Notes under the pieces: generated by a model
The model's input: only the letters and a program-made list of their open reading frames with translations
Databases searched by the model: none
Told to the model about the DNA's origin: nothing
Translations under genes and position numbers: made by a program
Shown here: positions 22,807 through 30,075 of the stretch, in pieces
How the letters are laid out: each line of letters starts with the position of its first letter
Position numbering within the stretch: position 1 is the first letter of the stretch
IMG/VR virus record: IMGVR_UViG_3300042465_001050
Location: 1 to 40,290 of that record
Length of the DNA stretch: 40,290 nucleotides
Strand: one strand, 5' to 3'
Source of the DNA: a virus

Positions 22807-23288
22807 GATGTATAAGGTCCAGTTATAAAATTAATAATATCAGGAACATAGTGTTCTTTCTTTCGAGTCACTACATTGATTATATCATGAAATTTATCAT
22901 AAGGATATTCGTTCCTTCCGTAGTTCGCAAGACGGCAACATATGACTACGTTTTCTTTTGTGTAGTCTCCGCTATCGTCAATTCGATCTACTGATGGCGC
23001 AAGAGGATGTTTACGCACATAATGAGTGTAAGTAGCATTGAGTAGATTAAAGTCTAATGGAATTTTAAACCAGTAGCAAACTCTGCCTTGTGCATTCCAA
23101 ATGTCTTCTAAGTTTTTTACTGTAAGAAAAAGTTTCTTTGGTTGCCAATCATTTGCTACATCTTTCCAACGCTTATGGTTTGTAGAAGAATCTATCTTCC
23201 ACTCTTGTGTGCGTTCATCTAAGTAAATTGCATTGCGTTTGATTGTGTTATGCAGTCTATCAAAACCTGACAATTTTCGTCTTGTCAT
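22803..23288 (-). CDS. HNH-like (homing) endonuclease inserted between 44 and 62
   Basis: A 161-residue protein. The C-terminal half holds PLAPSVDRIDDSGDYTKENV followed by VICCRLANYGRNEYPYDKF, the SxDRID..GYT.ENV...C...N pattern found in many phage HNH-type or related endonucleases. The N-terminal part has basic helices (RRKLSGFDRLHNTIKRNAIY) that could bind DNA. The first catalytic His of a classical HNH is not obvious, so activity is uncertain. It overlaps gene 44 and gene 62 by 4 nt each (ATGA), splitting two genes that adjoin in T4. Such a place is typical of free-standing homing endonuclease genes. Confidence 0.75.
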   Translation of the reverse strand: MTRRKLSGFDRLHNTIKRNAIYLDERTQEWKIDSSTNHKRWKDVANDWQPKKLFLTVKNLEDIWNAQGRVCYWFKIPLDFNLLNATYTHYVRKHPLAPSVDRIDDSGDYTKENVVICCRLANYGRNEYPYDKFHDIINVVTRKKEHYVPDIINFITGPYTS

Positions 23289-24223
23289 TTTGCTTCACAT
23301 GACGCCATCACTTCGGTGAGAAACGCAACCATGTTAATTTCTTGATCAGCAACAAATGCAGACTTGTATTGATATTCACCAAGAAGAACCACAAGTTGTG
23401 GAACAGATTGCGGCGTAAAGTATTCAACAGCATTATCAAAGAAGTTGCGATACAGAACCGCGGGGTCGTTATCTAAATTATCAACAACCCACTTACGCGC
23501 AGTTGAAAAGTCTTTGTCTTTGATCGCTTGCATAAGTTTCTTCATCGAAACATCAGAGATGTTTGCAAGCAAGCCGGTGTCAATTTTACCTGTAGCAGAA
23601 TAACGCTGAAGTTCATTGAGAACCCTGCGCCAATCAGGAAAGTGTTTGAGAATTAATTCTGCTACAACCTTCTGATCGTATTCAACCTTTTCGGTTTTGA
23701 GAATCATCTCCACTCGCTTCATAAACTGTGCCGCGAGTTTTGGCTTATCAGATGCCGCTATCTTAAACTGTATAACGGAACATCTGGAATGTAGGGGAGC
23801 AATGATACGGTTAAGAAAGTTACAAGTGAGTATAAAACCACAATTAGCAGAATACTCTTCCATGAAGTTACGCAAGGCAGGTTGCGTAGACTGTGGGTTA
23901 AGGTAGTCAGCCTCGTCAAGAATGACATATTTTCTTCCACCTTTAAAAGATATAGTTGATGCAAAGTTTTTAATTTCATTGCGTAGTGTGTCAATGTTAC
24001 CATTCATAGAACCATTGATCACAATGTAAGAACAACCAAGTTCTTCAAGCATTGCTTTTGCAACAGTAGTCTTACCAACGCCAGGACCGCCAGCGAGGAT
24101 AAGATTGGGTACTTCTTTTTGATTTACAAACTCAGTAAAAGTTTGCTTTAGATCAGTTGGCAGAATTGTGTCTGCAATTTTTTTAGGGCGATACTTTTCT
24201 ACCCATAAAAAGTTTTCCATCAT
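23285..24223 (-). CDS. 44: Clamp loader large subunit (T4 gp44, AAA+ ATPase)
   Basis: A 312-residue AAA+ ATPase, near T4 gp44 in size (319 aa). It opens with the clamp-loader signature FLWVEKYRPKKIADTI. Walker A GGPGVGKT is at 45-52, Walker B ILDEAD ends at 106, and the SRC arginine-finger motif (LHSRCSVIQF) is near 149. It uses ATP to load the gp45 clamp at primer ends. GAGGTG lies ahead of ATG ATG, of which I use the first. The gene has its own sigma70-type promoter. Confidence 0.95.
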   Translation of the reverse strand: MMENFLWVEKYRPKKIADTILPTDLKQTFTEFVNQKEVPNLILAGGPGVGKTTVAKAMLEELGCSYIVINGSMNGNIDTLRNEIKNFASTISFKGGRKYVILDEADYLNPQSTQPALRNFMEEYSANCGFILTCNFLNRIIAPLHSRCSVIQFKIAASDKPKLAAQFMKRVEMILKTEKVEYDQKVVAELILKHFPDWRRVLNELQRYSATGKIDTGLLANISDVSMKKLMQAIKDKDFSTARKWVVDNLDNDPAVLYRNFFDNAVEYFTPQSVPQLVVLLGEYQYKSAFVADQEINMVAFLTEVMASCEAK

Positions 24224-24252
24224 ATAGCACCTCATTCATAACATAAAAATAT

Positions 24253-24281
24253 ATTCTAACATAAAACATGTTAGAGTGCAA
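24253..24281 (-). promoter_or_regulatory. Sigma70-type promoter with extended -10, TTGCAC-N17-TAGAAT, overlapped by an inverted repeat
   Basis: The -35 TTGCAC is at 24281-24276, directly behind the stop of the preceding gene, and the -10 TAGAAT at 24258-24253, with a TGT extended -10. An exact 8-bp inverted repeat TCTAACAT/ATGTTAGA (24255-24262 and 24268-24275, 5-nt loop) fills the spacer and runs into the -10, a typical operator position. It reads into gene 44. Confidence 0.75.
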
Positions 24282-24674
24282 TCAGGTTGTTAAGACTTTT
24301 TTCCAATCGTCTTTAACTCTAATATAAAGTTCACCATCAGGTCCGACCATCATACCAACTCGAACATTGTTCTCTGTACCAGGAACAAGTTTTGGTCCAC
24401 CGAGTGAATTAGTAAACATGTATGGCGATGGGTTAGGTTCAGGCGGTGCAACTTCACCATAGGTTCTGTGAAGTTCTAAAACGCCTGATGACGTAAACTC
24501 TTTAATCTTCTCTACGACTTTTGGATCGACTTTCGGTACAGAAGGTTCAAGAGTTTTTACATGAATTTCTTTTGTCTTTTCAATGACTATGGGCGCGGCA
24601 AGTCCTGCGGCAAATGCACCAAGTAAACCTGCACCCTTTGCGCCGCCTCGAAAAAAATCTCTGCGACTAGTCAT
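24282..24674 (-). CDS. Protein with twin-arginine-like N-terminus between clamp and clamp loader genes
   Basis: A 130-residue protein. MTSRRDFFRGGAKGAGLLGA matches the Tat signal pattern S/T-R-R-x-F-x (R4, R5, F7) and is followed by a moderately hydrophobic stretch (GLLGAFAAGLAAPIVI, about 16-31). The rest is soluble: a helix-rich part with VDPKVVEKIKEF, a Pro-rich loop (PPEPNPSPYMF) and a beta end (VRVGMMVGPDGELYIRVKDD). It lies 2 nt behind gene 45 and just before the gene 44 promoter. Export through the Tat route is conceivable, but no cofactor-binding motif is present and a chance resemblance is possible. Function unknown. Confidence 0.7.
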   Translation of the reverse strand: MTSRRDFFRGGAKGAGLLGAFAAGLAAPIVIEKTKEIHVKTLEPSVPKVDPKVVEKIKEFTSSGVLELHRTYGEVAPPEPNPSPYMFTNSLGGPKLVPGTENNVRVGMMVGPDGELYIRVKDDWKKVLTT

Positions 24675-24676
24675 GA

Positions 24677-25342
24677 TTACGCCTCGTACTTAGAACCAAC
24701 TTCGGTTGCAATCCAATACTCTAGTGGGGCTTTATTAGATTTGAAATGCGCGACACCTTTTGAAGAGATTTGCACTTCGTAGTCACCAGGAATCATCTTG
24801 AAGTTTTCTGTAACAAAGATGAATTGGAATTCTGCATCAGTATCGCCTACATCAACAGAGAAAACATCAGAGTCTTGATTCTTCACATCAACTGCGGCGA
24901 TAGAAATTTTCTTACGATTGCCTCGCACAGCAATGTTAGGTAAGCCAAGAACGCCTGACAATTTGAGAACCTGTGCAAGATTGTCTTTTGTGAGTGTAAA
25001 TTTCACTTCGGCATTTTGCACCGAAATGTCATTGTCTGGTGCAGATACGACCATAGTCTCATCAGAAAGACCATAAGTTGTTTTTGATGTGCCAGATGCA
25101 ATCTTCACGTTGCCGGTACCAACAGTCAAGTTAGGATCGTTCATTGAAGATAGAACCGCAAGAAAACGATTCAAATCATAGATTGCAAAGTTATTGTCAA
25201 AAGATTCTGTGACAGTTGCCTTTGCAAGTACGTTTTGTTGTTTGCTTACAGTACGCAAGGTGTTGCCAGACTTGAAGACTAGCCCTTGGTTGATTGTTGC
25301 AAAGTTGCGGAGAACATTGACCGTGTTTTCAGATAATTTCAT
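24677..25342 (-). CDS. 45: Sliding clamp (T4 gp45)
   Basis: A 221-residue processivity clamp, close to T4 gp45 in size (228 aa). MKLSENTVNVLRNFATINQG is a typical gp45 opening, followed by two similar domains (KVQISS and FIFVTENFKMIPGDYEVQIS near the end) and a C-terminal EYWIATEVGSKYEA. It forms a ring around DNA, tethers the polymerase, and in T4 is also needed for late transcription. The promoter at 25383-25411 lies directly upstream. The ATG follows an AGAGGA ribosome site. Confidence 0.93.
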   Translation of the reverse strand: MKLSENTVNVLRNFATINQGLVFKSGNTLRTVSKQQNVLAKATVTESFDNNFAIYDLNRFLAVLSSMNDPNLTVGTGNVKIASGTSKTTYGLSDETMVVSAPDNDISVQNAEVKFTLTKDNLAQVLKLSGVLGLPNIAVRGNRKKISIAAVDVKNQDSDVFSVDVGDTDAEFQFIFVTENFKMIPGDYEVQISSKGVAHFKSNKAPLEYWIATEVGSKYEA

Positions 25343-25345
25343 AAT

Positions 25346-25699
25346 TTATTTCCTCTCATTCATATCATGATTATGTATAGCAATTATAGCATAGTGAATA
25401 ATTTTTAGCAAGTCTTTGCGATTGTATCCATCTTTCTTTCCGTAGCGTTGTGCATACTTCATGATGTTACCAATGCAAAAACCATCACCATGCCCACCAT
25501 CAAGAATAAACTCCGTGGCTTGAAATTTAGTTCTTGCATAGTGTTCTTCATATGTGGAATCCACATATTTTTTCACTTCGGCGATTATATCGCCTTCGTT
25601 GAATTTGTATGGTGTTGCAACCATGTATGTCTCTTCTAGTCGAGGTGCATCTCTGAACATTGGAAAAGTATCAACTTCATCATCTAGTTTAGGCATCAT
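25346..25699 (-). CDS. Small conserved phage protein (DUF3310-like)
   Basis: A 117-residue protein. The C-terminal half has the pattern GFCIGNIMKYAQRYGKKDGYNRKDLLKII, similar to the GN.xKY..R.GKK..x..DL.KI motif of DUF3310-type phage proteins, a family sometimes annotated as nucleotide kinase-like. The N-terminal part holds an EEHYARTKFQATEFI segment. It overlaps in promoter space with gene 45: the -35 and -10 for that gene lie in its last codons. Function unknown. Confidence 0.7.
   Translation of the reverse strand: MMPKLDDEVDTFPMFRDAPRLEETYMVATPYKFNEGDIIAEVKKYVDSTYEEHYARTKFQATEFILDGGHGDGFCIGNIMKYAQRYGKKDGYNRKDLLKIIHYAIIAIHNHDMNERK
25383..25411 (-). promoter_or_regulatory. Sigma70-type promoter with extended -10, TTGCTA-N17-TATAAT
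   Basis: The -35 TTGCTA is at 25411-25406 and the -10 TATAAT at 25388-25383, with a 17-nt spacer and TGC extended -10. It lies inside the 3' end of the 117-aa gene. The leader to the gene 45 ATG is about 35 nt. Confidence 0.75.
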
Positions 25700-25706
25700 T
25701 CATCCT

Positions 25707-26546
25707 TTATTTTTTAGGTGCATTATCACTTGCAGTAGGTGATGCACCAACTGCGGCGAGTGCGGCAAGAGAACCACCAAAGATATAAGTGCCTGCATGT
25801 TTCAGTTTAATCCAAGGAAGCATCCAAACTTTCAAACCAATTGCTCTTGAGTGTTGGCAGAACATATAGTCTTCGGAAAGATAACGCTTTGATTCTGGAT
25901 CAATAACGCAATCAAAGTAAGCCATAATCTCGCGGCTACCATCAAACGATTTTGTACGCACATGATCAGGCTTGTATGATCTTTCTGGATATGCTTTATC
26001 CCATGCTTCGAATGCAGTACGTTTAATAAGCATGAAGCCTGTGCCGCCTTCTTTCACTTCGACTGGTTCATCAATTTTGAATTGTGTGACACCATCAGCA
26101 GGATTGAAAACATAGTCACCAACAAATTCTTCAAGCAATAATGGATTCTTATCTGCGAATCCACGATCAACTGCTTGCTTGATCTTCTCCCAAGAAATTG
26201 CTTTCTTTGGATATGGACCACAGATAACATCCATATTATCATTGTTGATAGCAAAGTGCGAAAGCACTAAAACGTCTTGTGCTTCAAAATGAATATCGCT
26301 ATCAATGAATAGCAAATAGTCATAGCCACTTCGCAGAAATTCATCTGCTAGATAGTTTCGTGCGCGGGTGATTAGGGATTCGTTAAACATGAAATACAGT
26401 TTAACGTCAATGGCATGTTTGGTTGCTAAAATCATCAAGTCTGCAAGTGCTTTGGTATAAGCACCATGACAAACTCCACCATACATTGGTGTGGCGAGGA
26501 AGATTTTCTTACCGCGCAATTGTTCAATATTCATCTCAAGTTGCAT
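25707..26546 (-). CDS. Glycosyltransferase (GT-A fold)
   Basis: A 279-residue protein with a Rossmann-like start (KKIFLATPMYGGVCHGAYTK) and the metal-binding DxD motif at D82-S83-D84 (LLFIDSDIHFE). GPYPKKAISW and a GGTGFMLIKR segment follow, as in phage GT-A glycosyltransferases seen in T4-like marine phages; SEDYMFCQH probably supplies the acceptor-side catalytic region. The last 30 residues are Ala/Ser-rich and low in complexity. It may glycosylate phage DNA, a capsid or a surface glycan; the acceptor is not readable. It has its own late promoter 33 nt upstream and a GGAG ribosome site. Confidence 0.85.
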   Translation of the reverse strand: MQLEMNIEQLRGKKIFLATPMYGGVCHGAYTKALADLMILATKHAIDVKLYFMFNESLITRARNYLADEFLRSGYDYLLFIDSDIHFEAQDVLVLSHFAINNDNMDVICGPYPKKAISWEKIKQAVDRGFADKNPLLLEEFVGDYVFNPADGVTQFKIDEPVEVKEGGTGFMLIKRTAFEAWDKAYPERSYKPDHVRTKSFDGSREIMAYFDCVIDPESKRYLSEDYMFCQHSRAIGLKVWMLPWIKLKHAGTYIFGGSLAALAAVGASPTASDNAPKK

Positions 26547-26578
26547 AATTTCTCCATAAAAAAGAATTGTAGTACATG

Positions 26579-26586
26579 TATTTATA
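26579..26586 (-). promoter_or_regulatory. T4-type late promoter TATAAATA
   Basis: An exact TATAAATA between the terminator of the AAA+ gene and the glycosyltransferase gene, leaving a leader of about 25-30 nt. It suggests late synthesis of the glycosyltransferase. Confidence 0.75.
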
Positions 26587-26592
26587 TATGCG

Positions 26593-26617
26593 AAAAGTGG
26601 TCACAATTTGTGACCAC
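26593..26617 (-). terminator. Intrinsic terminator behind the AAA+ gene
   Basis: An 8-bp perfect stem (GTGGTCAC and GTGACCAC, arms at 26597-26604 and 26610-26617) with a 5-nt AT loop, followed on the minus strand by TTTTCG. It closes the AAA+ unit just before the late promoter for the glycosyltransferase. Confidence 0.7.
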
Positions 26618-26638
26618 CTTTAATTAGTACCGCTTTAA

Positions 26639-27817
26639 TTAGAACGGAACTTCATCACCCTTAGGTTCTTCTGCCATCACTTCAGTTTGTGCAGTAGGAT
26701 CAATGCCAGCATCAATCTTGGTGTACAAATCAAGAAAGGCAGACTTTGTTTCAGCATCGAATCGGTTGATACAATACTGAATTGCATCCATCTTGTTATT
26801 AAAGATAGTGTAGGCTTCAGCAATGTGGACAAGACGGCGAGTGGAAATCAATTCATCAATCGCACCTTCTTGGAAGGTCTTACGGATAATGTCAGCCCAC
26901 TTCACAAGGTTGTCAACAAAGTCTTTGTCTTTGATACCGAGGCTATCAAACACTTTGGCGAGAATCTTAGTCTCAATCTTAGTGTCAGGATATTCCTGTT
27001 CAACAGTAATTGGAAAACGCTCAAGGAAGGCATCATCAAGAATCGTAGCCGCCATGTAGCGACCAGTCTCATCACCTTTACCTTTGGTGTTTGCAGTAGC
27101 AACCACGTTGAAACCTGTAACAGGTTCAACATACTCACCAGTCTTTTTGACTAGGATGCCCTTGCCTTCAAGGACGCCTTGCATACACATAAGTTTGTTA
27201 GAGCCACGATCAATTTCATCAAGCACTAAAACTGAACCACGTTTCATTGCTTGAATAACAGGACCATCGAACCACTTGGTCTCGCCATCAATCAAACGGA
27301 AGCCACCGATCAAATCATCTTCATCGGTTTCAGGCGAGATATTCACTCGCAAGAATTCACGTTTTGCTTGGGCGCAAGATTGTTCGACCATGAAGGTCTT
27401 GCCGTTACCAGACAAGCCAGAAACGAAAACAGGATAGAATCGTTGACTAGCAACAATTGCTTTCATCTTGTCAAAGAAGCCAAACGGCACATACAGACTA
27501 TTCACTTTTGGAACAATCGCACCTTCTTCAACGCGGCCAACGGATGAAATTTTTGCTACGGGTTTTGCAACCGGTGCAACGTATTCTTTTTTAGGCATTT
27601 CGATAATGGTTGCAGTAGCACCGGTTAAATTGATATTGAATTCATCAAGCGGCAACTGATAGGTGCCACGACCAACCCGATATTTATCAGCCTCAAGCCA
27701 GAATTGACGGCCGTAGCCTTCACTCGACAATGCAACAAGTTGTTGGCGAGTGGCGGTGTTACCATAACGCTTGGCGGCTTCAGTCAGAAACGCAACCTTT
27801 TCACTTTGGGAAATCAT
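26639..27817 (-). CDS. cobS: MoxR/CobS-like AAA+ ATPase
   Basis: A 392-residue AAA+ ATPase. Residues 1-105 form an N-terminal domain with GYGRQFWLEADKYRVGRGTY. The ATPase core has Walker A GLSGNGKT at 134-141, Walker B VLVLDEID at 196-203, a sensor I segment (GFNVVATANT) near 233-242 and an R-finger-like FLERFPITV region. T4-like cyanophages carry a relative annotated CobS (cobaltochelatase subunit), but a cobalamin role is unproven. It pairs with the VWA protein upstream, the usual partner of MoxR ATPases. A perfect sigma70-type promoter directly precedes it and a terminator follows. Confidence 0.9.
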   Translation of the reverse strand: MISQSEKVAFLTEAAKRYGNTATRQQLVALSSEGYGRQFWLEADKYRVGRGTYQLPLDEFNINLTGATATIIEMPKKEYVAPVAKPVAKISSVGRVEEGAIVPKVNSLYVPFGFFDKMKAIVASQRFYPVFVSGLSGNGKTFMVEQSCAQAKREFLRVNISPETDEDDLIGGFRLIDGETKWFDGPVIQAMKRGSVLVLDEIDRGSNKLMCMQGVLEGKGILVKKTGEYVEPVTGFNVVATANTKGKGDETGRYMAATILDDAFLERFPITVEQEYPDTKIETKILAKVFDSLGIKDKDFVDNLVKWADIIRKTFQEGAIDELISTRRLVHIAEAYTIFNNKMDAIQYCINRFDAETKSAFLDLYTKIDAGIDPTAQTEVMAEEPKGDEVPF

Positions 27818-27857
27818 AATATAAGTCCTTCATCAAATTATCAATCACAATACACAT

Positions 27858-27886
27858 ATTATACCCCAAAAGGGGTGGCATGTCAA
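27858..27886 (-). promoter_or_regulatory. Perfect-consensus sigma70-type promoter TTGACA-N17-TATAAT with hairpin in the spacer
   Basis: The -35 TTGACA is at 27886-27881 and the -10 TATAAT at 27863-27858, spacer 17 nt. The spacer ends in the 14-nt inverted repeat ACCCC-TTTT-GGGGT. The TGA stop of the VWA gene (27885-27883) lies inside TTGACA. It reads into the AAA+ ATPase gene. Confidence 0.85.
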
Positions 27887-30021
27887 GCCATTTCCTCAAT
27901 CACTTTGGACAGTAGGACACGGTTTGTCAATCGGTTCTGGTTCATCTTGAGAAATGCACCTTTAAGTTTTCGAGTAGTAACTTCTTTGTTGTTTTCACCC
28001 AACAAGTCATCCAAGTCTTCATCTTCGGTAGACAAAGCGGCACCGCCAGGGATCAGGAAGTACTGATCATAGCCATAACTATCAATCGCGAAAAACTTTT
28101 CACTTTTGAATTTTGCAAAACCATCAACTGAAAATACATTCAATCGTGTTAACACATTGTCAAAGTTTCTGCGACCACGTGGCATGATATAGAATCCAAT
28201 CAAACCACAACCAGTCTTGTCTTTCAAAATTTCTAGCAGAGTTGGTGTAACACCAGCATTCTCAACGCGATAACGCTTGTGAGTGTCCGTGTCTTCAATA
28301 TAAGAAATTGAATTGTATTGTGCAGGACCAATTCGCATTGAGCCATAAAATTCAGGTGACTTGGTATAGAGACTAGCACTATCTTCGCCATCAGTCAAAA
28401 AGATTACATCAACTACTTCAGCCTTGTATGCTTTGCGGAAACGATTCACAATGCCACTTGCAATTGCAATGGTGCTGTTCAACGGAGTGCCGCCAAGACC
28501 CATGTTTTCTGAAATGAAACTACGCTTGAAGTAATTACCAATAATCTCACCATAGTTCAACAAGTCATTACCCATACGGCGATATTCTTGGTTACGCATA
28601 CGGCTTGAGAACAAATTCAGTAGATTAAACTTTCCACTAAAGTCAAGTTGGCCAGCCTTGGGATCAACGGCACTAAACGCTTCACAATTCCATTCAGTAG
28701 TAAATGCGTATACATCGAACGGCACATTCACTTTGCGGCAGAACGTGGTCAATGTAATCAACTGTTCAATGGTACCTTTCATGTTGTCAGTCATGGAACC
28801 AGACCAGTCAATGAACATCACAACACCGTGATTCTTACCAGCGGCTACTGAACCAACCTTTCGGAAAATATCGTCATTGAATTTGTAAGTGTGCAATTTG
28901 TTTGTATCAAGCACACCAGTATCAGAGACAACCACACGGCGCAACTCAGCGGCTTTCTTACGCAATTCAAATTCTTTAACCAAGTACAGAATAGCATTCT
29001 TATTCTTGGCTTCGAATTCCATTAGCATGTTTGGCTTGTAGTCTTCGAATTTTTCTAGAGACTCATCAAAGATTTTGCCAAGGAATTTTTTGTAATCAAC
29101 AATTACATCATCATACTTCCATTCGCTAGTAGAAGGCATCTTGCCAGTAGCAATTTGCTTTTTCTCAGTCATTTTTTGAAGAGAGTTTTGCAAGGCTTCA
29201 TCGGTAGCGGACTTCACTTCATTGTCATATTGCTCTAACTCTTGAGGCAGACTGCCACCAGATTCGTTACTGTAACCAAATTCATCATTGTCTTCTTCGC
29301 CTTCTTCATCGGAAGACTTAAAGTCTTTTGGATTTTGATACTCTACATCATCATCACTAAAACCGTCAGAATCATAGTCTTCAAACTCATCAAAATCTTC
29401 ATCATTGCCAGCGGCAAGGTCTTGTTTCAATTGCTCTAAGGCTTCTTGACGTTTTTCTTCTAATTCTTCTTTGCAGTAATCATACAATTCTTTGCAAATT
29501 GCAACTACGCCATCAAAGGAATCAACAGTATCAATTTTACGAATGAATGTGTTTTCCTGTTCGTTGAATTTAACATTGAAGAAAGGACCAATCTTGTAAT
29601 AAAGATTGATACGGTCAATCAGTAACATGCGGCTTACGTCTTGATTCTTCACTTTGAAAAAATCACGCGCCGCAAACTCGGCATAACCTTTCGAGAAGGA
29701 TCGCTTGAGACCTGGATAGCGGTCTTTAATGCGGCGTTCAATTCGCGCATCTTCAACCACGTTAAGAAATCCTTTGAAGCCCTTGCCATAATTTTGCAAG
29801 TCTTCATTGCCATATTCTCTAGGGGTATCAAGGGCGTGACCAACTTCATGCCCGATTAATAAGTCTTCCATCTCTGGCGTCATATCGTTCCAGACAGGAA
29901 GAGTAAGGGTGCGAGACTCTACATTGAAGGACGCGGTATCAGTCTTACGATACTCTACGTTAATGTTTTCTGTTGCCAGAAGCCTGGCTAGATTGGTCTT
30001 GGTATTTTGTGTTGTCAACAT
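27883..30021 (-). CDS. VWA-domain protein with HEXXH metallopeptidase-like N-terminus (CobT-like)
   Basis: A 712-residue protein in three parts. The N-terminal part has LLIGHEVGHALDTPREYGN, with HEVGH at 58-62 and a downstream NVVEDARIERR (E90, D91) that could give a third ligand. An acidic, low-complexity linker covers about 185-260. The C-terminal von Willebrand A domain has a complete MIDAS: DWSGS (D405, S407, S409), GGTPLNS as the threonine loop and FLTDGEDS as the Asp site. CobT-type chelatase subunits have this acidic linker plus VWA layout. The gene is followed by its likely AAA+ partner. Whether the HEXXH is catalytic is unknown. It has its own promoter at 30047-30075. Confidence 0.88.
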   Translation of the reverse strand: MLTTQNTKTNLARLLATENINVEYRKTDTASFNVESRTLTLPVWNDMTPEMEDLLIGHEVGHALDTPREYGNEDLQNYGKGFKGFLNVVEDARIERRIKDRYPGLKRSFSKGYAEFAARDFFKVKNQDVSRMLLIDRINLYYKIGPFFNVKFNEQENTFIRKIDTVDSFDGVVAICKELYDYCKEELEEKRQEALEQLKQDLAAGNDEDFDEFEDYDSDGFSDDDVEYQNPKDFKSSDEEGEEDNDEFGYSNESGGSLPQELEQYDNEVKSATDEALQNSLQKMTEKKQIATGKMPSTSEWKYDDVIVDYKKFLGKIFDESLEKFEDYKPNMLMEFEAKNKNAILYLVKEFELRKKAAELRRVVVSDTGVLDTNKLHTYKFNDDIFRKVGSVAAGKNHGVVMFIDWSGSMTDNMKGTIEQLITLTTFCRKVNVPFDVYAFTTEWNCEAFSAVDPKAGQLDFSGKFNLLNLFSSRMRNQEYRRMGNDLLNYGEIIGNYFKRSFISENMGLGGTPLNSTIAIASGIVNRFRKAYKAEVVDVIFLTDGEDSASLYTKSPEFYGSMRIGPAQYNSISYIEDTDTHKRYRVENAGVTPTLLEILKDKTGCGLIGFYIMPRGRRNFDNVLTRLNVFSVDGFAKFKSEKFFAIDSYGYDQYFLIPGGAALSTEDEDLDDLLGENNKEVTTRKLKGAFLKMNQNRLTNRVLLSKVIEEMA

Positions 30022-30046
30022 ACGGTGCCTTTTTCAGTATGTATGT

Positions 30047-30075
30047 ATTCTATCATGGTTTTAACTTTGTGTCAA
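30047..30075 (-). promoter_or_regulatory. Sigma70-type promoter with extended -10, TTGACA-N17-TAGAAT
   Basis: The -35 TTGACA is at 30075-30070 and the -10 TAGAAT at 30052-30047, spacer 17 nt, TGA extended -10. The TGA stop of the upstream 221-aa gene (30074-30072) is embedded in TTGACA. It reads into the VWA gene, with a leader of about 20-25 nt. Confidence 0.8.

Noticed and set aside
22879-22884. Extended -10 (TGA-TATAAT) inside the HNH-like gene, upstream of gene 62
   Set aside because: No acceptable -35 at 16-18 nt (TATCCT), and the position is within coding sequence. It might act weakly but is not supported.
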